Shown: positions 18,392 through 28,169 of the stretch, piece by piece
Numbering within the stretch: position 1 is the stretch's first letter
How the letters are laid out: each line of letters begins with the position of its first letter
Assembly: GCF_000158195.2 (NCBI RefSeq)
Contig: NZ_GL987988.1
Span: 1,029,978 to 1,093,977, forward strand
DNA length: 64,000 nucleotides
Direction of reading: 5' to 3'
Source: Fusobacterium mortiferum ATCC 9817
GTDB lineage: Bacteria > Fusobacteriota > Fusobacteriia > Fusobacteriales > Fusobacteriaceae
Notes under the pieces: model-generated
Databases searched by the model: none
The model's input: the letters and a program-made list of their open reading frames with translations, nothing else
Told to the model about the DNA's origin: nothing
Program-made: the position numbers and the translations under genes

Positions 18392-21010
18392 ATGGGTATA
18401 AATTTTAGATATATAGATTATGGAGTAAAATTCATAGATGTTTATTCTAGAAAAGATGAAAAGGAAAGAGAAAAGCTCTATATATTTTCAGATAACAGAA
18501 TGAAGGATATCTTTTCTAAAAAGATGTCAGAAAAGCTCTTTGAGGAGTCAGCAACTCTTATAACTATGGAAGAGTTCAAGGATAGAATTTTTTATACAGA
18601 TAAAATTATTTTAAAAGAGGCTAAGAGAATCTTAGCCTTTTTCAAGTGTATACCACAAAATATAAAAGATGAGCTAGGGATAGTTACTTACTATGATGTG
18701 ATAGATATAGCTAACAATTTTTTTACTTATTATAGAGAGCTATTGGTGAATGAGGTAGAAGAGTTAAGTAAATATTCCCATTGGCAAAAAAAATATTTAG
18801 GATATTTTTCAGAGATAAAAAAATTCTTTGATAAATTGTGTGAGGAGTATAACTATCTTCCAAGTGATTGGTTAGAGAGAAGAGAAAATTATAGAGATAT
18901 ATGGTTAGAGAACTTTAGTAAGATAATATTTGTAGATATGGTGGAGTTTCCTAAAATATATATAGAGCTTATAAAAGAGTTGAGCAGTAAAAAAGATATA
19001 GAGATAGCTATACAGATGAAAAAGGGAGATTTTAATGAGGAAGAGTTTAAAATAAATAGAGTAACCATTCCAGAGAAAATAAAAAATATAGAGATATATC
19101 AATTTAAAGATGAGTTAGAAGAGGCTTTATCGCTGATTTATCTAAAAAAAATAGAAAAATATGAGATATACTCTCCAGCTCCTGAAAGAAATATTTTCTC
19201 AAAAATCTTTCCTAGCTACTTTGTTCCATCACAAAATTTTACAATGAACGATACAAAACTATATAAATTTTTAAATATTCAGTTAGATATAATATCAAGT
19301 GAAGAGGGAAAGTTAGGAAGAGTCTATCAAATCTCTAAGTTTCTTTCTGCTTTTGAAGAGAGAATATTTAAAGATTATTATAATATAAGTGAAGTGGAGT
19401 TTAATCTTTTAAATAGTTGTGCTATGGAAGGGTATAAGTATATCTCAAGAAAAATCTTACAAGAGGAGTGGTTTGAGAAAAATATGCCACTGGATTTTTT
19501 AGAGAAATTAAATGAGATTATCTTTGATATAGAGAGTATTACCTATATTTCCAATACCAATGAGCTATATATCTATTTTAAAGAGCATATAAAGATGGAA
19601 AGATTTATTGAGGAGAATCTGGATAATACAGATATTTTTGATAAATTTTTTGAAATATTTGGGATAATAAAAAGTAATGAGGTAATGAAAATTCACTCTA
19701 ATTTCAATGAGTATTTTGGAGATAAGATGGGAATATCTCTCTATAGACTTCTTATCCAATATATGAAGGATTTAACAATAAAGAGTAATATAAAATATGG
19801 ACAAGATATCGTTCTTATAAAGGGAATGGACTTTGTAAGATATAGTGAGGAGCATAAGGATATCAACTATTTTTTAAATATAACAGATGAGTATCTACCT
19901 AAAAATTTAAATGATAATCTAATTTTAACAGAGAAGCAGAGAAAAGAACTAGGTATTACCACAAAAGAGGAGAAAAGAGAGATAGAGAGATATAGATTTT
20001 TTCAAGCTATATTTAGCGGAAAAGATTGTGTAATCTTTACTAAGAAAGATGAAGAGAAAGGTGTAGAGATATCTCCATTTTTAGAGGAGATAATATTGAA
20101 ATACTCCCTACCTCTTTTAAAAACTCCTGTACAAAATAGAAATAGTATCAATATGCTAAAAAAATCTCTAGTAGGGGTGGAGTTGGGATATTCTCAAAGT
20201 AGTGATGAAAGATACATAAAAGATTCTGAGGATTTCAAAGAGGGAAAACTTCAAATAGGAGCTTATGACTATGATAATCTTATAAAATGTCCACTTAGTT
20301 TTTATTTCTCTAATATAGAGGGATTAACTCATAGTCTAAAATATGAGGATAAAGATATCAGTAGTAGAGTCTTAGGAATAATAGTGCATAAAGTTTTAGA
20401 AGAGTATGTAAACTCTATTTGGAAAAAAGTTTTACAAGATGGAATAGGAGAGGTAGAGTATTCTGAAGTGGAAGAAAGAATGAAAAAAGCTTTTAAAAAG
20501 GAGAGAGCTAAGATACCTCTACATATGGACAACTATTCTGAAGAAATAATGATACCTATAATAAGTAGAAATATAGTGAGATTTTTTAAAGATTTAAAAG
20601 CAAACTATGAGGGGATAGCTATTAAAAGATTTCAAAGTGAGAAGAGTTCCTATGAAAATACTCCATTTTATTCTGGAGATATAGATGTATATCTGAGAGG
20701 AAGAGCAGATTTGGTAATAGAGAGTGAGATAGGTAACGAGATAATAGATTATAAGACGGGAAATAAGCAAGATGGACAGTTAGATTACTATACAATAATA
20801 CTGTATGGAGAGTCTGGACAAGCTAAAAAATTGGTATTTAATGCTTGGAAAGGAAAGATAGAGAGAGAGGATAAGGTAGTTCTTACAAGGGAGAAATTAG
20901 AGGAAAATATAAAAAATTTTGTAGACTCTCAAGAATATATGAGGGCAGAGAAGAAAACGCCTTGTACAACCTGTGAGTATTATAATATCTGTGGAAGAGG
21001 TAGAGAGTAA
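18392..21010 (+). CDS. addB: AddB-like iron-sulfur nuclease subunit
   Basis: The 872-residue protein is the likely AddB partner of the helicase-nuclease encoded next. The C terminus holds the RecB-type nuclease motif IIDYKTGNK, with catalytic aspartate and lysine. A probable Fe-S cluster uses the cysteine in LIKCPLSFYF about 240 residues from the end and the C-terminal trio CTTCEYYNICGRG. The N-terminal helicase-like part lacks an obvious Walker A, as is usual for AddB. Its stop overlaps the start of addA by one base (TAATG). The complex processes double-strand ends for recombination. Confidence 0.82.
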   Translation: MGINFRYIDYGVKFIDVYSRKDEKEREKLYIFSDNRMKDIFSKKMSEKLFEESATLITMEEFKDRIFYTDKIILKEAKRILAFFKCIPQNIKDELGIVTYYDVIDIANNFFTYYRELLVNEVEELSKYSHWQKKYLGYFSEIKKFFDKLCEEYNYLPSDWLERRENYRDIWLENFSKIIFVDMVEFPKIYIELIKELSSKKDIEIAIQMKKGDFNEEEFKINRVTIPEKIKNIEIYQFKDELEEALSLIYLKKIEKYEIYSPAPERNIFSKIFPSYFVPSQNFTMNDTKLYKFLNIQLDIISSEEGKLGRVYQISKFLSAFEERIFKDYYNISEVEFNLLNSCAMEGYKYISRKILQEEWFEKNMPLDFLEKLNEIIFDIESITYISNTNELYIYFKEHIKMERFIEENLDNTDIFDKFFEIFGIIKSNEVMKIHSNFNEYFGDKMGISLYRLLIQYMKDLTIKSNIKYGQDIVLIKGMDFVRYSEEHKDINYFLNITDEYLPKNLNDNLILTEKQRKELGITTKEEKREIERYRFFQAIFSGKDCVIFTKKDEEKGVEISPFLEEIILKYSLPLLKTPVQNRNSINMLKKSLVGVELGYSQSSDERYIKDSEDFKEGKLQIGAYDYDNLIKCPLSFYFSNIEGLTHSLKYEDKDISSRVLGIIVHKVLEEYVNSIWKKVLQDGIGEVEYSEVEERMKKAFKKERAKIPLHMDNYSEEIMIPIISRNIVRFFKDLKANYEGIAIKRFQSEKSSYENTPFYSGDIDVYLRGRADLVIESEIGNEIIDYKTGNKQDGQLDYYTIILYGESGQAKKLVFNAWKGKIEREDKVVLTREKLEENIKNFVDSQEYMRAEKKTPCTTCEYYNICGRGRE

Positions 21011-24000
21011 TGGGAAAAAAATTGATATTGAAGGCAAGTGCTGGAACAGGAAAGACATATAGATTATCTCTTGAATATATAGCCTCTCTTATGGTGGGAA
21101 TAGATTTTAAAGATATTTTGGTAATGACATTTACAAAAAAAGCCACTGCAGAGATTAAAGAGAGAATTTTAAAATTTTTAAAAGAGATTTGTGAAAGTGA
21201 AGAGAAAAGAGTTGAGATAGAGAAAAATCTTCAAAATATATATGGAGATGTTTTTTCTTTTGAGATATCCAAAGTAAAAAAGATTTATAAAAATATTGTT
21301 GAGAATAAAGATAAATTAAAAATCTACACAATAGACTCATTTACTAATACCATCTTTAAAAAGGCAATAGCTCCATATCTAAAAATCTACTCATATGAGA
21401 TAGTAGATGAAGAGGAGAATAGGAAAATCCTTATTAGAACCTTTGAAAAACTTTTTGAAAATAGAGAGGACTTCAACCTTTTTAAAAGTTTTTTAGAGGA
21501 TAATAGCGAAAAAGATATGGATAGGTATGTGGAGCTTATTAGAAATATTATAAATCAAAGATGGAAGATGATTCTCCTAGGAAAAAATTTAGAAAAGAAA
21601 GAACCTCTTGATTATAAACCAGCTCTTCCAATACTAGAAAAGCAGGAAGAGATTTTAAAAGAGATAGCTGGGATAAAGGGAAAGCCCTTTGATGATTTGG
21701 TAAAAAAAGATTATAGGGGATATTTTTCTTCAAAGGATAAGGGAGAGTATTTAAAGGAAAATTATAATATTTTTCTTAAGGATAAATTTTGGAGTGGTGT
21801 GAAGGTAAAATCTAAAAAAGGGGATATAGACTCTCAACTTGAGGATTTAAACTATCTATATGTGGAGTTTAAAGATAATCTTGGAAGAGAGATGTACAAC
21901 AGACTTGTAATTCCATATGAGGAGAAACTTTTGCAAACCATTGAGAAAATCTATACTATCTATGATGAGATAAAATTTAGAGAGAAGAGATTTACTCATA
22001 CAGATATAAATAACTATACCTTTAAATATTTAGAAGAAAAAGAGCTTGGATTTATAGATGAAAATGGGCTTACTGAGGAATTTTTTGAGATTATAGATGG
22101 TAGACTTAGAAGTGTATTTATAGATGAATTCCAAGATACAAGTATTTTACAGTGGAGAATACTGAAAAATATCTTAGATAAGAGTGAGAATATCATCTGT
22201 GTAGGAGATGAGAAACAGAGTATCTATGGTTGGAGAGGAGGAGAGAAAAAACTTTTTGAAAATCTTGCTCAGATAATAGATGGAGAAGAGGAAGAGTTAG
22301 ATACCTGCTTTAGAAGTAAAAAAAATATAGTAGAGTATACAAATGAAGTCTTTAGGGATATAGCTGATAAAAGTGTAGATGTATATCCTCCTAATTGTGA
22401 TTGGAAATTTAATAGTGTAGGGTATAGAGAGAGTGAAGAGTCAGGTTTTATAAAACTTCTTACTGAAGAAGAGGAGAGAGAGACTCTTGAAGTTATGATA
22501 GATGAGATAGAGAAAAACTTCTCAACTAATTACAGTGGTATAGGAATTTTGGCTAGAACTAAAAAAACTTTAGAGAGAATAGCTTTTTCATTGGGAGAGA
22601 GAGGAATACCATATACTTTAGAGTCTGATACAAGTATAATAGAGAGCAGAGGAATAGGTGGAATCTATGCTCTTATCTCTTGGCTTGTAAAAAAAGATTT
22701 TTTATCACTACTAGATTTTTTACGTTCAGATTTAGTAAATATCTCAGCTCCGACTTTAAAAGAGATAATTAAAAAAAGAGATGAGGTAGAGAGTTATTTG
22801 TACAGTGATGGCTCTATTGATATAGAAGAGGATATTTTTTCTACTTTAAAGGATATCTACATAAATTATACTAATCACTGTGGAGAAACAGAGTTTTTAA
22901 CCTATGAGATGTTACTTAGAATAGGGATTGGAAATAGATTTCAAAATGATGAAGATACTTTAAATATCTTTGGATTTTATAAACTGCTTAAGGAGTATAG
23001 ATATTTTAATGATTTTCTGATTGAATACGAGGAAAATAATCAAAAAGAGAAATTTAAAAAGATATCAGCTGGAAGTAGTAATACAATCTCTCTTATGACA
23101 ATTCATAAATCTAAAGGATTAGAGTTTGATACACTATTTTATTTTATTCCTAGTAAACCAAGAAATAGTGGAGATAAGGGAATGGAGTTTTATTTTGAGA
23201 TGGATAAAAACTATTCCCAAGTAAAATCTTATCTGATAACAGATAATAAATTTAATAATATTTTAGAAAGTGTAGAAGAGATAGATTATCTAGAGGAAAA
23301 GAGATTGAAATGGGAGCACGAGGAGATAAATAATCTCTATGTTGCTCTTACTCGTCCTAAAAATAATATTTTTGTAGTGGTAGAAAAGATAGAGGATATA
23401 GAAAATTCTAATTTCGCAACTTTATTAAAAAATAGAGATAGAGGAGAGGTAATTTTAAACAAGGTAGAAAAAGAAGATAATTTAAAAGGAATAGAATATG
23501 ATATGAAACTCTCTACTCCAATAGTTGCCCATAAGAGTGATAAAGAGGAAAATCAAAGAGAGGGAATAAATAAGATATATTCTCATACTCTTCAGATAGA
23601 AGGAAAAAGAGTAAGAGGAATAATTATACACTATTTCTTAGAAAATATTTTACATTGGGAAGAAAAAGAGATAGAGCTATCTAAAAAGCTTACCTATGCT
23701 AAATATATCTCTGTAGTTGGGGAAAAAGAGATGAATGAGTTACTTTCTAAAGAGAATATAGATTATATTTATGAGAGATGTAGAAATATTTTTGATACCC
23801 ATTGGGACTTTATATATAGAGAGTATCCAACATATCTTAAAATAGATGGAGAGAATAGAAATTTTAGAATAGATAGATTGATGATAAAGCTACCAACAGA
23901 GAAAGAAAAAGGGATTATCTATATAGCTGACTATAAAACAGGTAAGTATGATGAGGAGCAGTTAGAAAATTATAAGTTGTCAATGATAGAGAGAGTAAAA

Positions 24001-24063
24001 AGAAATGGAAGAGATATAGAGGAGTTTGAAATAATTACTGAGTATATAGAGTTAGATATGTAA
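21010..24063 (+). CDS. addA: AddA-like UvrD/RecB-family helicase-nuclease
   Basis: The 1017-residue protein has Walker A ASAGTGKT (about 8-15), LVMTFTKKAT, the DEFQDTS helicase motif II (about residue 374), GDEKQSIYGWRGG and LMTIHKSKGLEF, all superfamily I helicase motifs. The C-terminal RecB-type nuclease motif IADYKTGKYDEEQLENY is intact. It overlaps addB and together they resect DNA ends for RecA-mediated repair. The length is somewhat below Bacillus AddA (about 1230). Confidence 0.9.
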   Translation: MGKKLILKASAGTGKTYRLSLEYIASLMVGIDFKDILVMTFTKKATAEIKERILKFLKEICESEEKRVEIEKNLQNIYGDVFSFEISKVKKIYKNIVENKDKLKIYTIDSFTNTIFKKAIAPYLKIYSYEIVDEEENRKILIRTFEKLFENREDFNLFKSFLEDNSEKDMDRYVELIRNIINQRWKMILLGKNLEKKEPLDYKPALPILEKQEEILKEIAGIKGKPFDDLVKKDYRGYFSSKDKGEYLKENYNIFLKDKFWSGVKVKSKKGDIDSQLEDLNYLYVEFKDNLGREMYNRLVIPYEEKLLQTIEKIYTIYDEIKFREKRFTHTDINNYTFKYLEEKELGFIDENGLTEEFFEIIDGRLRSVFIDEFQDTSILQWRILKNILDKSENIICVGDEKQSIYGWRGGEKKLFENLAQIIDGEEEELDTCFRSKKNIVEYTNEVFRDIADKSVDVYPPNCDWKFNSVGYRESEESGFIKLLTEEEERETLEVMIDEIEKNFSTNYSGIGILARTKKTLERIAFSLGERGIPYTLESDTSIIESRGIGGIYALISWLVKKDFLSLLDFLRSDLVNISAPTLKEIIKKRDEVESYLYSDGSIDIEEDIFSTLKDIYINYTNHCGETEFLTYEMLLRIGIGNRFQNDEDTLNIFGFYKLLKEYRYFNDFLIEYEENNQKEKFKKISAGSSNTISLMTIHKSKGLEFDTLFYFIPSKPRNSGDKGMEFYFEMDKNYSQVKSYLITDNKFNNILESVEEIDYLEEKRLKWEHEEINNLYVALTRPKNNIFVVVEKIEDIENSNFATLLKNRDRGEVILNKVEKEDNLKGIEYDMKLSTPIVAHKSDKEENQREGINKIYSHTLQIEGKRVRGIIIHYFLENILHWEEKEIELSKKLTYAKYISVVGEKEMNELLSKENIDYIYERCRNIFDTHWDFIYREYPTYLKIDGENRNFRIDRLMIKLPTEKEKGIIYIADYKTGKYDEEQLENYKLSMIERVKRNGRDIEEFEIITEYIELDM

Positions 24064-24074
24064 AGGAGCTATTG

Positions 24075-24171
24075 CAATTTAAGAAATTAATAATTCAAGA
24101 ATGACTTCTTTATCAGTATAATATTGTCATTTTTGAATGTTATTCTCTCTCATAGTAAATTTCTTAAATTG
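24075..24171. repeat. Two-tier hairpin repeat (copy 2) after addA
   Basis: The outer stem CAATTTAAGAAATT (24075-24088) with AATTTCTTAAATTG (24158-24171) is perfect over 14 bp. The inner stem TTCAAGAATGAC (24094-24105) with GTCATTTTTGAA (24126-24137) has one mismatch. The same inner sequence recurs at 29233-29276, and the outer sequence at 12169-12181. Confidence 0.75.
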
Positions 24172-24200
24172 AAATCGTGATATAGGAGAAGTAAAGGAAA

Positions 24201-24270
24201 AGGAAAAAAATTTACTGTAATGAGCATTGCGTAAGCACTAGCGATTGGAAGTAAACTTTTTTCCTTTTAT
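24201..24270. repeat. Second hairpin, GGAAAAAAATTTACT type
   Basis: A purine-rich arm ending in AAATTTACT pairs with AAGTAAACTTTTTTCC about 40 bases on, with GAGCATTGCGTAAGCACTAG in the loop. A half copy of the left arm plus loop start (AAATTTACTGTAATAAGCATT) lies at 29334-29354 after ogt, next to copy 3 of the two-tier hairpin, so the two modules travel together. The rest of the 24.06-24.51 kb gap shows only the small ORF below. Confidence 0.55.
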
Positions 24271-24371
24271 ATTATTAAATGTTTTTATTTTTTGATTTCA
24301 ATTTAAGACTACAATATCCACTCTTTTAAATTAATTTTAAGGGGTATGGTTTTATAATTTGGAGTAAACAT

Positions 24372-24425
24372 ATGGCTAAAAAATTAGATGCTATGAGCTC
24401 TTTAAATAGTGTTTTTAGAGGGTGA
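24372..24425 (+). CDS. 17-residue ORF, possible gene remnant
   Basis: ATG with GGAG nine bases upstream opens MAKKLDAMSSLNSVFRG and stops. The composition looks like the start of a real protein, so it may be a truncated gene or a small peptide. No function is recognised. Confidence 0.2.
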   Translation: MAKKLDAMSSLNSVFRG

Positions 24426-24515
24426 GTTTAAAGTAAGAATTATTGGGGTATAGAGAAGATAAAAATAGTGGATAATTTCACTATTTTATAATAAATAGCA
24501 AAATTATCCACTATA

Positions 24516-25856
24516 TTAAAATTTCTTTCTTAAAATTAGTAAGATTCCTCCACCTATAAATAAAACTATTGTCAGTGTAGAAAATAGAGGAAAGAATCCT
24601 ATATTTTGAACTACTCCAGCTATTTTTCCTGAGATAATACTTCCAAAGCACATAGTCATATACCAAATTCCCATAAAAATAGTAGAGAGTTGCTTAGGTG
24701 CTAGCCTATTGAAAGTAGCTATTCCAACAGGAGCAGTACAAAGCTCAGATATAGTATTAAATAGGAAAGCTAAAACTATAAAAATCATATTAGCTTTTGA
24801 CACATCTCTAGTGATATGTGAAGAGATGCTCATAAATAAAAATGCTATCCCCATAGAAAATAATCCAACAGATATTTTTATAGGAGCATCTACTTTATAT
24901 TTTTTTAATTTCTCCCATAAAATAACTAAAAATGGAGAAAAAATAATTCCTGATATCGCATTTAGAGCTGGGAACCAAGGAACTGGAACAACGAAACTTC
25001 CCAAATTTCTATCTACATGATCTCTAGCATAGAGAGTAATAGAACTAAAAGATTGATAGAAAGCTGTCCAGAATAAAATAACAAAGATAGAAATAATTCC
25101 CATCAACTTTATATTTTTAATCTCCTCTTTAGAAAAATTAAAAGAAAGAGTAAAGTTTTTATTATTTGTTGTATTTTTATATGGTTTCTTTCCTAAGTCT
25201 CCTAAAAATTTAGGGGCTAGATAGAAGAATAACAATGTCCAAATAATAGCTATAATACTACATACTAAAAACATAGGTCTATATCCAAATTTAAGAATAT
25301 TTCCTTGGAGATCTACAGTAGCCATAAATTTATCAGCAATAAGTCCAGCTGTAAATGGAGCTAAGAATGAACCAAGATTTATAAACATATAGAAAAGACT
25401 GTATGCAATCTCTTTTTCGCTAGGTTTTTTATCAGCATAGATATTTCCTACAAGGTTTGTACAATTAGCTTTAAAAAATCCATTTCCTATCATTATTCCC
25501 AATAGACCTAGATATAGAATATTTTTATCTCCACCTCTACTAAAGAACAGTAAGAAATTACCTAGAGAGATAAAAAATCCTCCTAAGATTATAGATTTTT
25601 GTTGACCAATATAGAAGTCTGAAAGCCAACCTCCAATTAGTGGAGTAAGATGTAATACTCCTACAAAGAAACCATAGAGAGAAGTCGCTTCAATAATTGA
25701 TAATCCCATTCCACCTTTAGATACAGCAGTAGTAAAATATAGAACCAGAATAGTTGCTATTCCGTGATATGAAAATCTTTCCCAAGTGATAGTAAAACAC
25801 ATTAACCAAAATGATTTTGGATATTTGCTCTTTAAGTATTGAAAAATTGAATTCAT
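24516..25856 (-). CDS. POT/PTR-family proton-dependent oligopeptide transporter
   Basis: The 446-residue protein has about twelve to fourteen membrane segments. The N-terminal WERFSYHGIATILVLYF matches the E-R-F-x-Y-Y/H-G signature of POT transporters, and GFFKANCTNLVGNIY fits the PTR2 second signature. It would import di- and tripeptides, relevant to an amino-acid-fermenting anaerobe. It stands alone on the - strand. Confidence 0.9.
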   Translation of the reverse strand: MNSIFQYLKSKYPKSFWLMCFTITWERFSYHGIATILVLYFTTAVSKGGMGLSIIEATSLYGFFVGVLHLTPLIGGWLSDFYIGQQKSIILGGFFISLGNFLLFFSRGGDKNILYLGLLGIMIGNGFFKANCTNLVGNIYADKKPSEKEIAYSLFYMFINLGSFLAPFTAGLIADKFMATVDLQGNILKFGYRPMFLVCSIIAIIWTLLFFYLAPKFLGDLGKKPYKNTTNNKNFTLSFNFSKEEIKNIKLMGIISIFVILFWTAFYQSFSSITLYARDHVDRNLGSFVVPVPWFPALNAISGIIFSPFLVILWEKLKKYKVDAPIKISVGLFSMGIAFLFMSISSHITRDVSKANMIFIVLAFLFNTISELCTAPVGIATFNRLAPKQLSTIFMGIWYMTMCFGSIISGKIAGVVQNIGFFPLFSTLTIVLFIGGGILLILRKKF

Positions 25857-25947
25857 AGTAACCTCATTTAATTTTTAGGATAATAAAAGGAACTGTCTTA
25901 TTTTAATAATAACAAAACAGTTTCCCTAAAAGTTTTGTATTTATTAA

Positions 25948-26289
25948 TTAAAATTTCATTTTAGAAAAATGATTTTTTCCAGCTCCACATGGTGGACATA
26001 CCCATTCCTCTGAAATTTCAGCAAAAGGAGTACCAGCAGGGATACCGTGCTCTACATCTCCAACAGCAGGATCGTATACATATCCACAAACTTCACAAAC
26101 ATATAAATCTTTTTCAGAAGTGTTATGCTCTACAACTTCTGAGAAATGATCTTTTGAAACACCACAAGGTGGGCAAAGCCAATCTTCAGGTAATGATTCA
26201 AAAGGAGTACCAGCAGGGATACCGTGCTCTACATCTCCAACAGCAGGATCGTATACATATCCACAAATTTCACACATATACTTTTTCAT
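25948..26289 (-). CDS. Tandem two-domain rubredoxin
   Basis: The 113-residue protein holds two rubredoxin domains. Iron ligands are C6, C9, C39 and C42 in the first and C65, C68, C98 and C101 in the second, each as CxxCG and CPPCG. The sequences [20 protein letters not shown] are identical in both domains. Most rubredoxins have one domain of about 52 residues. It is a cytoplasmic one-electron carrier, likely for oxygen or peroxide detoxification. AGGTTT upstream is a weak ribosome site. Confidence 0.95.
   Translation of the reverse strand: MKKYMCEICGYVYDPAVGDVEHGIPAGTPFESLPEDWLCPPCGVSKDHFSEVVEHNTSEKDLYVCEVCGYVYDPAVGDVEHGIPAGTPFAEISEEWVCPPCGAGKNHFSKMKF
26023..26267 (-). repeat. 68-bp perfect direct repeat inside the rubredoxin gene
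   Basis: Bases 26023-26090 and 26200-26267 are identical, 177 bases (59 codons) apart, while the sequence around them differs at many sites. This points to a recent duplication or gene conversion between the two domains. Confidence 0.9.
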
Positions 26290-26370
26290 TTTAAACCTCC
26301 AATTTTTAAAGTAATTTATAATTTTTTATATTGCTGAGTATATTATACACTTTTTTTGAATAAAGTTATA

Positions 26371-26847
26371 CTATTTTTTCAAAACTTCTCCTAGACATTC
26401 AGTCAAATAATAATTATATCTACAAATTTCTCTACTTATATTAAGTAATAATTTAGAAAAAAGTTTAATATTATTTTTTGAGAGAGCATGAAAAGAGAAT
26501 TTTGATAAAGAGATAAGTGTAGTATCTTCTACACAAATAGAAGTAGCTAAATAAGGCATTATTCCAATTAATGCTAGTTGTCCAAAACAATCCCCTTTTT
26601 TATAATTTTTTAAATTGTAAATTTTAGAATCAATCTCATATTCTAATTTTATTTCTCCCTCAGCTATAAGATAAATAGCTTCAGGGGAATCTCCTTGTGA
26701 AAAGATTTTTTCTCCAGATTTAATTTTTGTTATCTCTGTATAGGATAAAAATTCTGTAACTTCGTCCTTAGAAAAAGCTCCTAATATAGGAAAAGAATTA
26801 AGATTTTTTAAAATTTCAGTATAATTTTCAAGGTTATTTTTCTCCAT
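26371..26847 (-). CDS. Cyclic-nucleotide-binding-domain protein without DNA-binding domain
   Basis: The 158-residue protein is a Crp/Fnr-type cNMP-binding domain with KIKSGEKIFSQGDSPEAIYLIAEG and KKGDCFGQLALIG, ending in a helix. The C-terminal helix-turn-helix of true Crp/Fnr regulators is missing, since the frame stops after ECLGEVLKK. It may be a ligand sensor acting on another protein, or a truncated regulator. No neighbour suggests a partner. Confidence 0.82.
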   Translation of the reverse strand: MEKNNLENYTEILKNLNSFPILGAFSKDEVTEFLSYTEITKIKSGEKIFSQGDSPEAIYLIAEGEIKLEYEIDSKIYNLKNYKKGDCFGQLALIGIMPYLATSICVEDTTLISLSKFSFHALSKNNIKLFSKLLLNISREICRYNYYLTECLGEVLKK

Positions 26848-26926
26848 AATATTTCCTCCTTCTACTTTTTGTATATTCTACAGAAAAAAGAATTTTCCTT
26901 TTTTTATTTTAAAAAATTAATTTTAC

Positions 26927-26955
26927 TTGAATACTCTGCTTTTTGATGTTACAAT
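26927..26955 (+). promoter_or_regulatory. Promoter of the L,D-transpeptidase operon
   Basis: TTGAAT (26927-26932), a 17-base spacer and TACAAT (26950-26955) lie 39 bases before the start codon. Confidence 0.6.
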
Positions 26956-26993
26956 TATAGTATAAAAAATTTTAGATAGGTGATATTGATATT

Positions 26994-28157
26994 ATGAAAA
27001 TTTTTAAAATTTTTATTTTACAAATAGTTATAGGAATAATTGCTATGGCTTATTCTGGACAATCAGACTGGTCAACTATGGCAGTCTATGATAATAAAAT
27101 CCCTGAAAATATAGCTGTAAATGAAAAATATGGAGAGCATCCAGAAGTATTAGATTATGTTTTTGTAAGAGCTAGAACAGCTAATATGAGAGAATTGCCT
27201 TCAACTTCAGGAAAAATAATAGGAAAATATCCATATGATACAAAATTAATTGCTTTAGAAAAAGTATTAAATTATGGAAATCTTTGGTTTTATGTAGAGG
27301 ATTCAAAAGGAAATAGAGGATATGTTTCTGCTAATGTAGTTAGAAAAAGAACTTTTAGATTCCAAAAAGCTATGGATAAAATAGTAGAATTAGAAAATTT
27401 TATGAAGGAGCAAAGAGCTTTAGGAAGGGAGATAGCTAGTACTAACTCATATATACCTAATCCTAATAACCAAAATTTTAAAAGAGAAAAGGATAAGTAT
27501 GGGACTACTTTAGATCAAAGTAGTATTGGAACTTCTGTTATCAATGGAGAAGAAATATATATTCCAGATAGATCAATACTATCTGTTATAGAAAAAGGAA
27601 AAACTACTTCAAGAGTAAAAGTAGCAAATATTCCAGAAGAGTTAATTGTTCCAAATTCATCTATTTCAAGGAATCCAAAGATACAAAATGAGTTTTTTAA
27701 AGTTATTGCTATAGATGTATCTAATCAAAATATGATAGTTTTTGAAAAGAATAGTGAAGGTATATGGGAGGTTATCTCATATGTTTATAGTAAAACTGGA
27801 ATAGAAAGTAAGTTAGGTTTTGAAACTCCAAAAGGATTTTTTATATCTCCTATGGCAAAGTATATTATGCCATATAATAGTGAGATAGGAGAAAAAGAGG
27901 GATATGCAAGATTTGCTATCAGATTTTCTGGTGGAGGATATCTGCATGGAACACCTATTAACTATGATGAAGAGATAAATAAAGAGTTTTTTATGAAACA
28001 AAAAGAGAGAACATTAGGAACTTTTACAGGAACAAGAAAATGTATTAGAACTACTGAGGAGCAAGCAAAATTTCTTTTTGATTGGATTGTAAGTAAGCCA
28101 AATAAAAAGTATAATGAGCAAAGACCAGATAAGAATGTTATGTTTGTAATTTTCTAA
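26994..28157 (+). CDS. Exported SH3-domain L,D-transpeptidase (YkuD)
   Basis: The 387-residue protein has a signal peptide (about 1-20), a bacterial SH3 domain (about 48-108) with VRARTANMRELPSTSGKIIG, and a C-terminal YkuD domain (about 235-387). The catalytic pattern is seen as HGTPI followed about 30 residues later by TRKCIR, with the nucleophilic cysteine in CIR; the usual SHGC is replaced by TRKC. L,D-transpeptidases cross-link peptidoglycan or attach lipoproteins. It is followed 12 bases on by an OmpA-like lipoprotein gene, so the pair may link outer membrane and wall. Confidence 0.85.
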   Translation: MKIFKIFILQIVIGIIAMAYSGQSDWSTMAVYDNKIPENIAVNEKYGEHPEVLDYVFVRARTANMRELPSTSGKIIGKYPYDTKLIALEKVLNYGNLWFYVEDSKGNRGYVSANVVRKRTFRFQKAMDKIVELENFMKEQRALGREIASTNSYIPNPNNQNFKREKDKYGTTLDQSSIGTSVINGEEIYIPDRSILSVIEKGKTTSRVKVANIPEELIVPNSSISRNPKIQNEFFKVIAIDVSNQNMIVFEKNSEGIWEVISYVYSKTGIESKLGFETPKGFFISPMAKYIMPYNSEIGEKEGYARFAIRFSGGGYLHGTPINYDEEINKEFFMKQKERTLGTFTGTRKCIRTTEEQAKFLFDWIVSKPNKKYNEQRPDKNVMFVIF

Positions 28158-28169
28158 AGAGGTGTATAG

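Noticed and set aside
26023-26267. Repeated 68-bp block resembling a CRISPR-like repeat
   Set aside because: Only two copies, in frame within a rubredoxin gene; it is an internal domain duplication.
26371-26847. The cNMP-domain protein as the HcpR-type regulator of hcp
   Set aside because: It has no DNA-binding domain and lies 17 kb away.
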